DNA from: Ochrobactrum chromiisoli | Lineage (GTDB): Bacteria > Pseudomonadota > Alphaproteobacteria > Rhizobiales > Rhizobiaceae | Direction of reading: 5' to 3' | DNA: 64,000 nucleotides | NCBI RefSeq assembly: GCF_026241335.1 | Contig: NZ_JAPHAV010000018.1 | Coordinates: 1-64,000, forward strand | Shown here: positions 1 through 8,534 of the stretch, one piece after another | Layout of the letters: the number at the start of each line of letters is the position of its first letter | Numbering within the stretch: position 1 is the stretch's first letter | Program-made: the position numbers and the translations under genes | Notes under the pieces: generated by a model | What the model saw: the letters and a program-made list of their open reading frames with translations, nothing else | What the model was told of the DNA's origin: nothing | The model's database searches: none

Positions 1-155
1 ACGCAGGATCGCAAGAATCTGCGGTTCGCTAAATCTGCTTATCTTCATCAACAATCTCCTCGATAATAATGCCGAGAAAATTCTACTTTTAAAGCCTATT
101 AATTGCCGGGGGGATTACCGGATGCCGATAACCCCTCAAATGGGGTCCTTATTCC

Positions 156-701
156 ATGCTTAATGACAGGCCTGTCTTCCAAGTCGTCGGTCGGCAGGAC
201 TGTGATGATAGATGCGACCTATTTGAAAGCACACCGCACGGCTTCAAGCCTACGGATAAAAAAGGGGGCGATGGACGCCTGATCGGTCGGACGAAGGGTG
301 GCATGAATACCAAATTGCACGCCGTCACCGATGCACAGGGTCGCCCCATTAGGTTACACATCACGGCGGGACAAATCAGCGACTATACCGGAGCAGCAGC
401 CCTAATCGAGACGTTACCGAAGGTCGACTGGCTTCTTGCTGACAGAGGCTATGATGCAGACTGGTTCAGAAAACGGTTAAAAGACAAAGAGATAAAGCCG
501 TGCATCCCGGGGCGCAAAAACCGCAAGAAAGCCATCAAATATGACAAACGCCGATACAAGCGGCGCAATCGTATCGAAATCATGTTTGGCAGACTCAAAG
601 ACTGGCGAAGAATTGCCACCCGTTACGATCGCTGCCCGATTGTGTTCCGAGCAGCTATAGAGCTCGCGGCTGCCGTGATCTTCTGGCTCAGAAAGGAATG
701 A
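156..701 (+). mobile_element. IS5-family (IS427-type) transposase, orfB part, 5'-truncated element
   Basis: This is the catalytic half of an IS5-family DDE transposase. The translation has the LIGRTKGGMNTKLHAV block, an ADRGYDAD block containing the second catalytic Asp, and a C-terminal IEIMFGRLKDWRRIATRYDR block carrying the catalytic Glu. The expected upstream sequence MIDATYLKAHRTASSL (first catalytic Asp) is encoded from about 205 in another frame and joins this frame at 258-264. Further upstream, orfA degenerates and meets stop codons, so the left end of the element is lost. The sequence just after the stop (about 698-714) looks like an IS427-type terminal repeat. Because orfA is incomplete, the element is probably no longer autonomous. 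Confidence 0.85.
258..264 (+). promoter_or_regulatory. Putative -1 ribosomal frameshift site A AAA AAG
   Basis: In the frame that encodes MIDATYLKAHRTASSLRIKK, the codons read AT-A AAA AAG. This is exactly the classical X XXY YYZ slippery heptamer. A -1 slip here leads into the frame of the 156-701 orfB product (GDGRLIGRTKGG). IS427-group elements are known to make transposase by frameshifting between orfA and orfB. An ordinary indel in the A6/G5 run would look the same, so the assignment is probable rather than certain. Confidence 0.6.
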
Positions 702-750
702 GTCCTGAGCCTAATCTCCCAATCGGAGCAGGAAAATTTCTGTATCGCGT

Positions 751-778
751 CCGCCGCCCTTGGCGGCGGGTTCTTTTC
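751..778 (+). terminator. Rho-independent terminator
   Basis: An 8-bp perfect GC stem (CCGCCGCC at 751-758, GGCGGCGG at 762-769) with a CTT loop is followed by a T-rich run (GTTCTTTT) on the + strand. It lies between the IS5 transposase and the 3' end of the convergent DAO gene, so it would stop transcription leaving the IS. Confidence 0.75.
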
Positions 779-799
779 ATAACTACTTTTTCAAGGAGT

Positions 800-1930
800 T
801 TATCGTGAGGAGAACCGCTCCGGGCGGAACGTTTCCAGCAAGGGATGCTCGGCGCCAGTGGCGATCTCGTAGGCAAGCAGTTCGCCCACGATGAGGCCGA
901 GCGTCGCACCACTGTGGCTAAAGGCTACATAATAGCCTGGAACGGCTTTCAAGGCGCCAATCACAGGCTCACCGTCTCCGGGGATCGGCTTTTCGCCGAC
1001 GCCAATCGAAGCAAGCTCGAGCGCTGGATTGCCCTCCATTACCTTCGCCGCTTCGGCAAGAAGGGTTGAAGCGACGTTATTGTCGATTTCATAACTACCG
1101 TTGGGGAGCACCGTAACGCCTTCATCGGCCGCCCAATCTGCATCCAGCGAGAATATTCCACCCGGCGCAGGGCGAACGGCGACACGCGGCGTGTTGAGGA
1201 CAGCACGTAACGGATGAGCGAGCGGCTTTGTCTGGACGAGAAGGGCCAGGAGGGTACTGTCACTCATCGTTTGTCCGGTTTCCGCTACCATTCGCGGGAC
1301 GGCTGGCCCCGTCGCCAGCACAGCGGCATCTGCCGCGAAGCGGTTACCCACAGCGGTTTCAGCCCCCACTGCACGAGCACCTTCAATCACGATCCGGGCC
1401 TGCCCCTGGTTCGTTACTAGAACGCCCCCAAGCGCGGCAAACTCCTCAAGAAGCAGATTTATAAGTGAGGGCAGATCGACCCAGCCTTCGCCAGGATTGA
1501 AAATAGCGCCCTGTGGCGTTACCGCATTAGCTGCCACCCCCGGGGTGACACGCGCAACATCGGATGCCGAAAGTCGCTGCGCATCATAAACAAGCGAGAC
1601 CTCGTGGCGATAAGCGGCATCGATCTCATTGCGCTCATCATCGGCATCCCAGGTCAAGCCGCCATTAAAGCGCAGCCACTTGGCATCCGGAAAGCGCGCC
1701 GAGAGTGTTCGATATCGGTCGATTCCGGCCATGCGCAGACGATGATAGGGCTCCGAACGCATGCGCGATGAGTTTAGCCAGGACAGTGAGCGGCCCGATG
1801 CCCCATTCGCCGGCGGACCGTCATTGATGATAGTCACGCGAATGCCGCGACGAGCAAGCTGTACCCCAGTAGAAACGCCGAAAATACCGGCGCCGATGAT
1901 GACGGCCGAAGAGATGATGGTATCTGTCAT
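800..1930 (-). CDS. FAD-dependent oxidoreductase, DAO (D-amino acid/sarcosine oxidase) family
   Basis: This is a 376-aa flavoenzyme of the DAO superfamily. It has an N-terminal Rossmann dinucleotide motif (VIIGAGIFGVSTG, about residues 8-20) and a C-terminal FAD-contact block (GYYVAFSHSGATLGLIVGELLA). Such enzymes oxidise secondary or primary amines of amino acids to imines. The ATG at 1930 was chosen over an upstream start because AGAGGA lies 9 nt before it. It is the last gene of a minus-strand group with the OYE-like and FrlC-like genes, which suggests it acts on the amine released from, or still attached to, an Amadori compound. The substrate cannot be read from sequence, and an amadoriase role is only a hypothesis. 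Confidence 0.82.
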   Translation of the reverse strand: MTDTIISSAVIIGAGIFGVSTGVQLARRGIRVTIINDGPPANGASGRSLSWLNSSRMRSEPYHRLRMAGIDRYRTLSARFPDAKWLRFNGGLTWDADDERNEIDAAYRHEVSLVYDAQRLSASDVARVTPGVAANAVTPQGAIFNPGEGWVDLPSLINLLLEEFAALGGVLVTNQGQARIVIEGARAVGAETAVGNRFAADAAVLATGPAVPRMVAETGQTMSDSTLLALLVQTKPLAHPLRAVLNTPRVAVRPAPGGIFSLDADWAADEGVTVLPNGSYEIDNNVASTLLAEAAKVMEGNPALELASIGVGEKPIPGDGEPVIGALKAVPGYYVAFSHSGATLGLIVGELLAYEIATGAEHPLLETFRPERFSSR

Positions 1931-2165
1931 TTCATTATCCTCTAATTGTACGATCAAGGTGGTCAGCAATCTTCCTAGCGACCGCTGACAGCGGAGCGGA
2001 TAAGCGCGATAACGACCCGACACCGTTGTCCGCCTGTTTATCCGCTCGGCGACGCGGCAGATAGGTTGAACCGAAACATCGCAGAGGCCAGTTGCATTAT
2101 CTTGAAGACGCAGATTCTACAGCGCGCCTCCGTCGCCGACGCATCCGCTTAGGTATTAAGACACT

Positions 2166-4223
2166 TCAGTACTGTATCCCCAGCCGCAGAGCGTCTAGCA
2201 TGGCTGCATGAACCGACCGGCTGCTGACAGCATCGCCGATCCTGTGCAGTTCAAAGCCGGTGGACGTTGGGGTGCGCAACGGAGCTGGCCCAACCAGGGT
2301 TTTGATGTCGGTGACACCATCATTTGTTGAAAGCGGGCGCAATGCATCGAAGAGGTCGTTCACGGGCAGCGTGCCATGCTCGACGATGACCTGCCCGTGG
2401 ATCTCGCGGAATTCTCGGCCTGTCAGCGCATGACGGAGAACTACTTCGCGCTGCCCCGTCTGTCCGCCTACCGAGACCAGTTCATATTCCAGCAACACGC
2501 GTACCTCCTGTTCGGCGAGCGCCTTGCGATAGGTGATGCTCGAATGATGCTCCATCTCTGCAGCAATAGAGGGGTCGCGGGCAACGAAAGTCACTTTCTT
2601 GTCTGCGGCTGCAATTTCTACGGCGACCGCGGGGGCAGGATGGCGACCGGTGGCATCGTAGATCAGCACGTCGTCGGCGAGTAACGAGGGGTTTCCGAGC
2701 GCATCGAAGGCGCTGAGGCATAGATCGCTGCCGACAACCGAACCGAAATCCGGAACACCACCGGTCGCGATGACGACGAGGTTCGGTTTCTCGGCAAGAA
2801 CATCTGCAGCTTCCGCATAGATATTAAACCGCACATCAACGCCGAGACGGCTCAGCTCCGCGATGCGCCAATCGACAATGCCGGTCAAATCGCGACGAAG
2901 CCGCGCTTTCGCGGCCAGAACTAGCTGTCCGCCTAATCGATTGGCCGCCTCGAGTAACACAACCTTGTGTCCCCGCTCCGCTAGCACCCGCGCCGCCTCA
3001 AGTCCTGCCGGACCACCACCCACGACGACCGCCTTGCACCCCGCCTGCGGAGAGCGTTCGATCACCTGTGGTAACCAGGTCTCGCGGCCCGTTGCCGGAT
3101 TATGAATGCAATGCACCGGACGGTAGAGACAGTGCGAAGCACCGACGCAGGGACGAACCTGCGCTTCACGCCCCTCCTGGAGCTTGTTGACAATCTGCGG
3201 GTCAGCCATATGCGCGCGCGTCATACCGACCATATCGACCAGTCCCGCTTCAACCGCGTGGCGTGCCGTTGCAACATCCGCGATCTTGGCTGCGTGGAAG
3301 ACCGGTAGATCCGTATGCTTCTTAAACGCTCCAACTTGGTGCAGCCACGGCGCCGAGGCAGCTGTCATATCGGGGATGTTGTAGACGAGCAGATTAAGAC
3401 GCGTGTCGAAACGGCCGAAAATACAGTTGAAAAAATCGACTAGCCCCTCGCGCTCGAGCATGTTGGCAACCGCAACCGCCTCGGTGAAGTTCAGGCCGTT
3501 CTCGTGATCTTCATCGATCGTGTAGCGGATACCGACCGGATAATCGCTGCCGACTTCGTGTCGGATTTCCTCATAGACCATGCGCAGGAAGCGCATCCGG
3601 TTTTCAAGCGAGCCGCCAAATTCATCCGTACGGCGATTGACCATCGGCGACAGAAACTGTCCGATCAGATGGCCGCCGGTCATCGTCTCGATGCCGTCAA
3701 GTCCGCCCGCGCGCGCGCGCCGCGCCGCCTGACCAAAGTCGCGTACAATGCGTGCGATATCATGGCGGTCCATCTCATGAGCGAAGCTGCGGTTATAATC
3801 TTCGCGCGAATGGGAGGGGCCAAGCGCTGGGAGCCAGTCGCCAACAGTGGCGTTAGCCCGCCGGCCTACATGGGAGATTTGACACATGAGTGCCGCACCG
3901 TGGCTATGGATTCGTTCGGAAAAGGCGCGGAACACAGGGATGACGGCATCGCTTGACACATCAAGCTGTGTGCCACCCCAACTTGAATCTGCCGAAACAC
4001 GCGCTGAGCCACCGAACATTGTCAAGGCGAGCCCGCCCTTCGCCTTCTCCTCGTGATAGCGCTGATAGGCATCAAGCGGATAACCACCTTCGTCGAGAGC
4101 GGTCTCGTGGCTGGTGCTCATAATCCGATTGCGTAGGGTCAACCGACCAAGCTGTAGCGGCATCAGCAACGGATCGGCCCTTTTTGTCGACGAAGCGACC
4201 AAGTTTTTCTCTTCCATCTCCAT
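2166..4223 (-). CDS. Old-yellow-enzyme/FAD fusion oxidoreductase, N-methylproline demethylase-like
   Basis: This 685-aa two-domain flavoprotein belongs to the dimethylamine dehydrogenase / 2,4-dienoyl-CoA reductase family. It has an FMN TIM barrel (about 20-350), an iron-sulfur Cys region, then an FAD/NAD domain with VVVGGGPAGLEAARVLAERG (about 399-418). The Cys region reads C359-x5-C365-x6-C372 followed by IHNPATGRE, which resembles rhizobial N-methylproline (stachydrine) demethylases rather than the usual four-Cys CxxC pattern. It starts 7 nt after the FrlC-like gene, so the two are co-transcribed. An N-demethylase or amine dehydrogenase role on the amino moiety of the substrate fits, but the true substrate is unknown. 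Confidence 0.82.
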   Translation of the reverse strand: MEMEEKNLVASSTKRADPLLMPLQLGRLTLRNRIMSTSHETALDEGGYPLDAYQRYHEEKAKGGLALTMFGGSARVSADSSWGGTQLDVSSDAVIPVFRAFSERIHSHGAALMCQISHVGRRANATVGDWLPALGPSHSREDYNRSFAHEMDRHDIARIVRDFGQAARRARAGGLDGIETMTGGHLIGQFLSPMVNRRTDEFGGSLENRMRFLRMVYEEIRHEVGSDYPVGIRYTIDEDHENGLNFTEAVAVANMLEREGLVDFFNCIFGRFDTRLNLLVYNIPDMTAASAPWLHQVGAFKKHTDLPVFHAAKIADVATARHAVEAGLVDMVGMTRAHMADPQIVNKLQEGREAQVRPCVGASHCLYRPVHCIHNPATGRETWLPQVIERSPQAGCKAVVVGGGPAGLEAARVLAERGHKVVLLEAANRLGGQLVLAAKARLRRDLTGIVDWRIAELSRLGVDVRFNIYAEAADVLAEKPNLVVIATGGVPDFGSVVGSDLCLSAFDALGNPSLLADDVLIYDATGRHPAPAVAVEIAAADKKVTFVARDPSIAAEMEHHSSITYRKALAEQEVRVLLEYELVSVGGQTGQREVVLRHALTGREFREIHGQVIVEHGTLPVNDLFDALRPLSTNDGVTDIKTLVGPAPLRTPTSTGFELHRIGDAVSSRSVHAAMLDALRLGIQY

Positions 4224-4229
4224 ATCCGC

Positions 4230-5069
4230 CTATGCCAAACTGAGGGTTTTGCGCATGGCCTCGACGCATTGTTTCAGCGGCGCAGTCGGATCGACGTTGT
4301 ATTTCCAGTTCGTCAGTTCGATCGTCAACGAACCCTCGTAATTCTGGCTCCGCAGATAGGTGACCAGCTGATCAAGATCGATGATGCCCTCGCCCCAAGC
4401 AAGATGGCTGCCGCCAGCATCGGAATCGGTGAAATGAACATGGGCGACACGGCCAGCAAGATGGGTAAAATAATCCTGTGGCGTCTCATGGGTCATCACT
4501 GCGCCGGCGACATCATACACCGCATGCAATGCTGGACTGCCGAGCTTGTCCATCAGCTGGCGGATTTCACGTGCCGATCGGATGATGTTGGCAAAGGCAT
4601 CCGGCAGTGACTCCATCCACAGATCGACACCGAGCTTCTGAGCACGATCGCAGAGGATGCCCATGGAATCTACGCAACGTGCCAATGCCTGTTCGGCCGG
4701 TTCGTCGCGGTAACCGCCACCAGCGGTCACCAGAAGAGCCGGGGCTCCACATTCGGTAGCAAATTCCATTGATTCCAGAAAATAGCGCAGCGAACGGTCG
4801 CGCAATTCGGGTTCCTTAGCCGAGATATTGATGGGATAGATGCATTGCTCCGGTGTGAAGGCCACAATCTCGAGCCCCATGCCGCGCACTTTTTGCCGCA
4901 AGGCCCGCGCGTCGGCGAGGGTCTTGTCGCCGATATAAAAATGGGGAGCCGCGGCCCAAAGCTCGATGCGCGAGACACCAGCATCGCAGACATCGGCCAG
5001 AAATCGGTCCATCGTATGTCGTATATAGTGAAAATTCATAACGCTGATATTGCGTTCATCCAGTGGCAT
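4230..5069 (-). CDS. Sugar phosphate isomerase/epimerase (TIM barrel), FrlC-like
   Basis: This is a 279-aa AP-endonuclease-2-type TIM barrel. The pieces IELWAAAPHF, AFTPEQCIYPINIS, AVYDVAGAVMTH, VHFTDSDAGGSH and a terminal SLTIELTNW resemble the E. coli fructoselysine 3-epimerase FrlC (metal-binding Glu, Asp, His and Glu in the usual places). The start at 5069 is set by GGAGGA 9 nt upstream; the longer reading frame runs through the operator at 5120. Together with the FrlB- and FrlD-like genes it completes an Amadori-product set, in which it would interconvert psicosyl- and fructosyl-amines. Another ketose epimerase activity is possible. Confidence 0.78.
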   Translation of the reverse strand: MPLDERNISVMNFHYIRHTMDRFLADVCDAGVSRIELWAAAPHFYIGDKTLADARALRQKVRGMGLEIVAFTPEQCIYPINISAKEPELRDRSLRYFLESMEFATECGAPALLVTAGGGYRDEPAEQALARCVDSMGILCDRAQKLGVDLWMESLPDAFANIIRSAREIRQLMDKLGSPALHAVYDVAGAVMTHETPQDYFTHLAGRVAHVHFTDSDAGGSHLAWGEGIIDLDQLVTYLRSQNYEGSLTIELTNWKYNVDPTAPLKQCVEAMRKTLSLA

Positions 5070-5119
5070 GATCGGTATTCCTCCATTAGCCGTCCGTGCG
5101 GCGATTCTTATCCATTTAT

Positions 5120-5131
5120 GAGAACGTTCTC
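5120..5131. promoter_or_regulatory. LacI-type operator GAGAACGTTCTC (site 1)
   Basis: A perfect 12-bp palindrome with a central CG, typical of LacI/GalR operators, 51 bp upstream of the FrlC-like start. Three more copies or near copies occur at 6693, 12283 and 13759. It should give the FrlC-OYE-DAO genes their own repressible promoter within the minus-strand operon. Confidence 0.75.
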
Positions 5132-5167
5132 TGTTCACGGCGCAAACAGTTTCACTTTGTTGGGGGT

Positions 5168-6658
5168 TCAAGACGTCCGAAGAGCGAATTCTCTCACTGT
5201 CTCTTCGAAGAAAGCGGCAACCTGGACAGCCTCGTCTTCCTTTGTCCATCCGAGATGTGGTGCGGCCAGTTTTGCCGCCCTTTCCGCGTGGCGCCGGCCG
5301 AGATCCGGCTCCCAGCCGACAGAAAGACGACGGCGCAGGATGTCCGACAGCGAACGCGCCTGCTCGTTGAGGATGGCATAAGCGATGGAGGCTTCGGTGA
5401 CGCGATTCATATCCGGAGACGGGGGCAATGGTGGATCGAGCGGATGTGACGAGCCGGATGGTTTCAGTCGACGACGAACAGCGCGCGTCAATCGCCGTCC
5501 GGCATCGCGGTGGGTCATCAGCAAACCGCCGGTGAAGGTAAAGACATTTGGCAGGCCATCATCTGTCAGGTCGTGCTCGCGGACAGAAGGCGTGGCGCTT
5601 CTGCCGTTCCCGGAAAGGCTGCGCGGCCGCACGCCGGCCCATGCATATACCACATCCTCGCGCTTCAAGCCGAAGCTTGGAAACAGGCGGCCGAGTTGAT
5701 CAAGAACGGCAGATATTTCCGCCTCCGTCGCGCGAAACCCTTCCGGCCGGTAATCCGAAACGGAATCCCAAGGGCCGACATAATGAAGCTCACCCCAAGG
5801 GATCAGATAGAAGGGTGCCCCCGCCTCGGTCACGGTCTCGAAGCCGAGACCGCGCAGTCTCTCGGGCAGTTGAACGACGATATTGGTGCCTTTTTCACCG
5901 ATGTTCTTTCGGATATGTGGCACCCCAGCCAAAGCAGTGACCTTATCGATCCAGACGCCGGCACAATTCACGACCGCCCGAACCAGAATATCGCGAGATC
6001 CATCAGCGGCCGCGAGCGTCACCCGCCAGAGATCGCCTTGTCGCGCCAGCGCCGTCACCGCCGTATGGTTCAGCGCCTCCATGCCGATTGCGCGTGCCTT
6101 ATTGATCGTATCAACGACGATGCGCTCTGGCCAATGATATTGATATTCGGTGAAACACATCGCCCCGCGAATATCTTCAAGCCCTGCCATGCCCTGAAGC
6201 GCTGGGTGCATCTGCGCGTCTTTAGCCGACAGGATGCGAAGGTTGAGCGGCACCTGGCCGCCGTCGCTGGCCGCCATCAGGCGAAAGGCCAGTTGCGCCT
6301 TCCAGCGTGGGATAGCGTTTTCCGGCGTCAGCGGAACGATGAAGGTAATGGGCTTCACCCGCTCGGGCGCAAGTCGCACGAATTCCGCTCGTCCCCGCAT
6401 CGCGCGCCGCATGAGACCCAAGCAATCCAATGCACTACGTGGATGGGCGAGAAACGCTGCGATCGAGCCACTAGCGGCGGAGAGATAACCAAGTCCACAA
6501 TGCTGAAGACGCGAAGTCTTGCTGGAAGTGCCTGCACCGTAATCGCCTTGCTCGGCTAGCAACGTGCGATAGCCTGCGGCTGCTAGGTGTTGACCTGCAG
6601 CTGCGGCGATGATGCCTCCACCGACAACTACGGTGTCGTAAATATCTCTCACGCTCAA
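5168..6658 (-). CDS. FAD-dependent oxidoreductase, glycerol-3-phosphate dehydrogenase (GlpD)-like
   Basis: This 496-aa protein has the GlpD layout: an N-terminal FAD motif (VVVGGGIIAAAAGQHLA, about 12-28), a TSSKTSRLQHCGLGYL block, and a C-terminal helical DAO_C-type domain (about 415-496, with ARSLSDILRRR and LGWTKEDEAVQVAAFF). Its size is close to GlpD (about 500 aa). GlpD enzymes pass electrons from a polyol phosphate to quinone. Here the setting is an Amadori-type cluster with a LacI operator 35 bp upstream, so a different hydroxy or amino substrate is likely. It is transcribed divergently from the FrlB-like gene. Confidence 0.78.
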   Translation of the reverse strand: MSVRDIYDTVVVGGGIIAAAAGQHLAAAGYRTLLAEQGDYGAGTSSKTSRLQHCGLGYLSAASGSIAAFLAHPRSALDCLGLMRRAMRGRAEFVRLAPERVKPITFIVPLTPENAIPRWKAQLAFRLMAASDGGQVPLNLRILSAKDAQMHPALQGMAGLEDIRGAMCFTEYQYHWPERIVVDTINKARAIGMEALNHTAVTALARQGDLWRVTLAAADGSRDILVRAVVNCAGVWIDKVTALAGVPHIRKNIGEKGTNIVVQLPERLRGLGFETVTEAGAPFYLIPWGELHYVGPWDSVSDYRPEGFRATEAEISAVLDQLGRLFPSFGLKREDVVYAWAGVRPRSLSGNGRSATPSVREHDLTDDGLPNVFTFTGGLLMTHRDAGRRLTRAVRRRLKPSGSSHPLDPPLPPSPDMNRVTEASIAYAILNEQARSLSDILRRRLSVGWEPDLGRRHAERAAKLAAPHLGWTKEDEAVQVAAFFEETVREFALRTS

Positions 6659-6692
6659 CTCCCGTCAGTCGTAGCAACAGGCCTCAATATGT

Positions 6693-6704
6693 GAGAACGT
6701 TCGC
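6693..6704. promoter_or_regulatory. LacI-type operator, variant GAGAACGTTCGC (site 2)
   Basis: This differs from the perfect palindrome at 5120 by one base. It sits between the divergent GlpD-like (start 6658) and FrlB-like (start 6793) genes, close to the GlpD-like start. Confidence 0.65.
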
Positions 6705-6752
6705 AAAATTTCGACCGCGGTGTCAAGACCCGCTTGACGTCGCCACCATGTC

Positions 6753-6768
6753 TATAATACGTATTATA
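6753..6768. promoter_or_regulatory. 16-bp perfect palindrome in the divergent promoter region
   Basis: TATAATACGTATTATA is perfectly self-complementary and lies 25-40 bp before the FrlB-like start. It is unlike the LacI operator. The best candidate binder is the GntR/HutC-type regulator encoded just downstream at 7814. The sequence could also overlap a -10 element (TATAAT). Confidence 0.5.
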
Positions 6769-6792
6769 ACGTCATATAGAAAGGTACATCCT

Positions 6793-7794
6793 ATGCCCCT
6801 CCCTTCCGCCTTTGATGCCGGCGTCGCCGCCACCTTGTCTGCGCTCGACGCAAAGTCGGTGAAGCATGTATTCTTCATCGCATGCGGTGGCTCCCTGTCG
6901 ATCATGCATCCGGCAAAATTCCTCCTCGACCAACATTCAACCTTGCCTTCGGATGTCTATAATGCCGCCGAATTCCTCACCCGCGCGCCGCGCTCGCTCG
7001 ACAAGAATTCGCTGGTGATTTTGTGTTCGATGACCGGCACCACGAAGGAAACCACGGCCGCCGCTGAATTCGCCAGGTCTAAAGGCGCCACCACCATTGG
7101 ACTGACTGTAGAGCCCTCTTCTCCGCTTGCCAAAGCCGTCAATCACGTCGTCGGCTTTGAAGCGCCTTATACGACCGGCGTAGCGATCGAGGCGAAGGAC
7201 AGCAACTACGCGCGAATATACCAGCTCATCATGGGCCTTGTTGCCCTGACTGGCGGCGAGGATCTCACTGAAACGCTCATCAGCAGCCTTTCGGCCTTGC
7301 AGCCCGCGATTGACCGCGCTCAGGTAACGTTCGCACCAAAGTTCGAAGATTATGCCCCGCGCTTTGCCAAAGAAGACGTCATCTATACGGTGGCCAGTGG
7401 GGCGAGCTATGGTGCGGCCTATTCCTTTGCCATCTGTGTGCTGATGGAAATGCAATGGATCAACAGCCAAGCGATTCACGCCAACGAGTTCTTCCATGGC
7501 CCCTTCGAAGTGCTGGACAAAAACCGCGCCTTCATCTTGATGAAGGGGCTCGATAGTACCCGGGCGCTTGAAGAACGTGCAGACGAATTTTTGCATCGGT
7601 TCGGCTCGCCTGAGAACATCCTGGTTCTCGACGCTGAGAAGCTTGATCTCTCCGGTATCGACCCACGTTTCCGGGGCAATGTCGTGCCGCTGATCTTCTT
7701 CGACACGCTCTGGCGTTTCGCATATAAGATTGCTGACCTACGCAAGCATGAAATGCTTGCGGCGCGACGCTACATGAAGAAGATCACCTACTGA
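6793..7794 (+). CDS. frlB: SIS-domain fructosamine-6-phosphate deglycase, FrlB-like
   Basis: This 333-aa protein has two SIS (sugar isomerase) folds. The first has HVFFIACGGSLSIMHPAKFLL and ILCSMTGTTKETTAAAEFARSKGA; the second contains VIYTVASGASYGAAYSFAICVLMEMQW and HANEFFHGPFE. Length and motifs match FrlB, which splits a 6-phosphofructosyl-amino acid into glucose-6-phosphate and the free amino acid. The ATG at 6793 has AAAGG 8 nt upstream. It is followed at close distance by the GntR regulator and the OCD-like gene, and the matching kinase lies at 13797. A GlmS-like or other aminosugar deaminase/isomerase is the main alternative. Confidence 0.8.
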   Translation: MPLPSAFDAGVAATLSALDAKSVKHVFFIACGGSLSIMHPAKFLLDQHSTLPSDVYNAAEFLTRAPRSLDKNSLVILCSMTGTTKETTAAAEFARSKGATTIGLTVEPSSPLAKAVNHVVGFEAPYTTGVAIEAKDSNYARIYQLIMGLVALTGGEDLTETLISSLSALQPAIDRAQVTFAPKFEDYAPRFAKEDVIYTVASGASYGAAYSFAICVLMEMQWINSQAIHANEFFHGPFEVLDKNRAFILMKGLDSTRALEERADEFLHRFGSPENILVLDAEKLDLSGIDPRFRGNVVPLIFFDTLWRFAYKIADLRKHEMLAARRYMKKITY

Positions 7795-7813
7795 TTGAGC
7801 CTGGAAGGGGCGG

Positions 7814-8524
7814 ATGGACGAACAATCGAAGCTTTTGCCGCTCTATGAACAGGTCCGGCGCGCGATCATGACCGGTATCGAAACCGGCCAGTTCCCGGTG
7901 GGCAGCTTCCTGCCCGCCGAACCCGAGCTGATGTCGCTTTACGGCGTCAGCAGGATCACTCTTCGGCGAGCAATAGGCGATCTATGCGCCGAAGGGCTGC
8001 TGCAACGGCAGCAGGGGCGCGGTACTGTCATCATGCCGCGCAAGGTGCGTCAGACGCTCATTTCCCTATCAGGCTTTTCCGAAACGATGGACGGGCTTGG
8101 CCGAAAGGCCAGTCATCGCATTCTGTCACGGACTGATAATCCCGATGCACCTGCCGTTCGCGAGCGTCTGCACGTACAGGTGCTGGTGCGTTTCGAAAGG
8201 CTGCTGGAGGATAACGATCGACCGATGACGCTCGAAACGCTCTGGTTCGATCCCAGCCGTTTTCCCGAGGTGATCGAGCCTGTTGCGGCTGGCGGTTCCT
8301 TTTTCTCCGCGTTGCGCGACAAGGCTGGCATTGTGCCTGCCCACGCGGAGCGGCAGATTGATGTCGGCCTTGCACTACCGGCTGAACGCGACATCCTTTC
8401 GGTCACCGCCACACAACCCGTCTACAGGATCGAGAAAATCGTCACCGATTCCGAAGGGCGCCCGCTCGCCCTGTCACAACTCGTCACTCCAAGCCATCTG
8501 GTCAGCTACACGATCAAGACCTGA
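7814..8524 (+). CDS. GntR-family transcriptional regulator, HutC/FrlR type (UTRA domain)
   Basis: This 236-aa regulator has an N-terminal winged helix (LYEQVRRAIMTGIETGQFPVG, then SLYGVSRITLRRAIGDLCAEGLLQRQQGRGT, about 10-70) and a UTRA effector domain (about 90-230). UTRA regulators of this group often sense phosphorylated sugars or amine-sugar conjugates (FrlR, NagR). Its place right after the deglycase gene points to local control, probably through the palindrome at 6753. The cluster would then answer to both GntR and LacI regulators. Confidence 0.88.
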   Translation: MDEQSKLLPLYEQVRRAIMTGIETGQFPVGSFLPAEPELMSLYGVSRITLRRAIGDLCAEGLLQRQQGRGTVIMPRKVRQTLISLSGFSETMDGLGRKASHRILSRTDNPDAPAVRERLHVQVLVRFERLLEDNDRPMTLETLWFDPSRFPEVIEPVAAGGSFFSALRDKAGIVPAHAERQIDVGLALPAERDILSVTATQPVYRIEKIVTDSEGRPLALSQLVTPSHLVSYTIKT

Positions 8525-8534
8525 AAGGTTCGAC

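Noticed and set aside
5510..6559. 349-aa plus-strand frame
   Set aside because: Shadow of the GlpD-like gene, which has FAD and DAO_C motifs.
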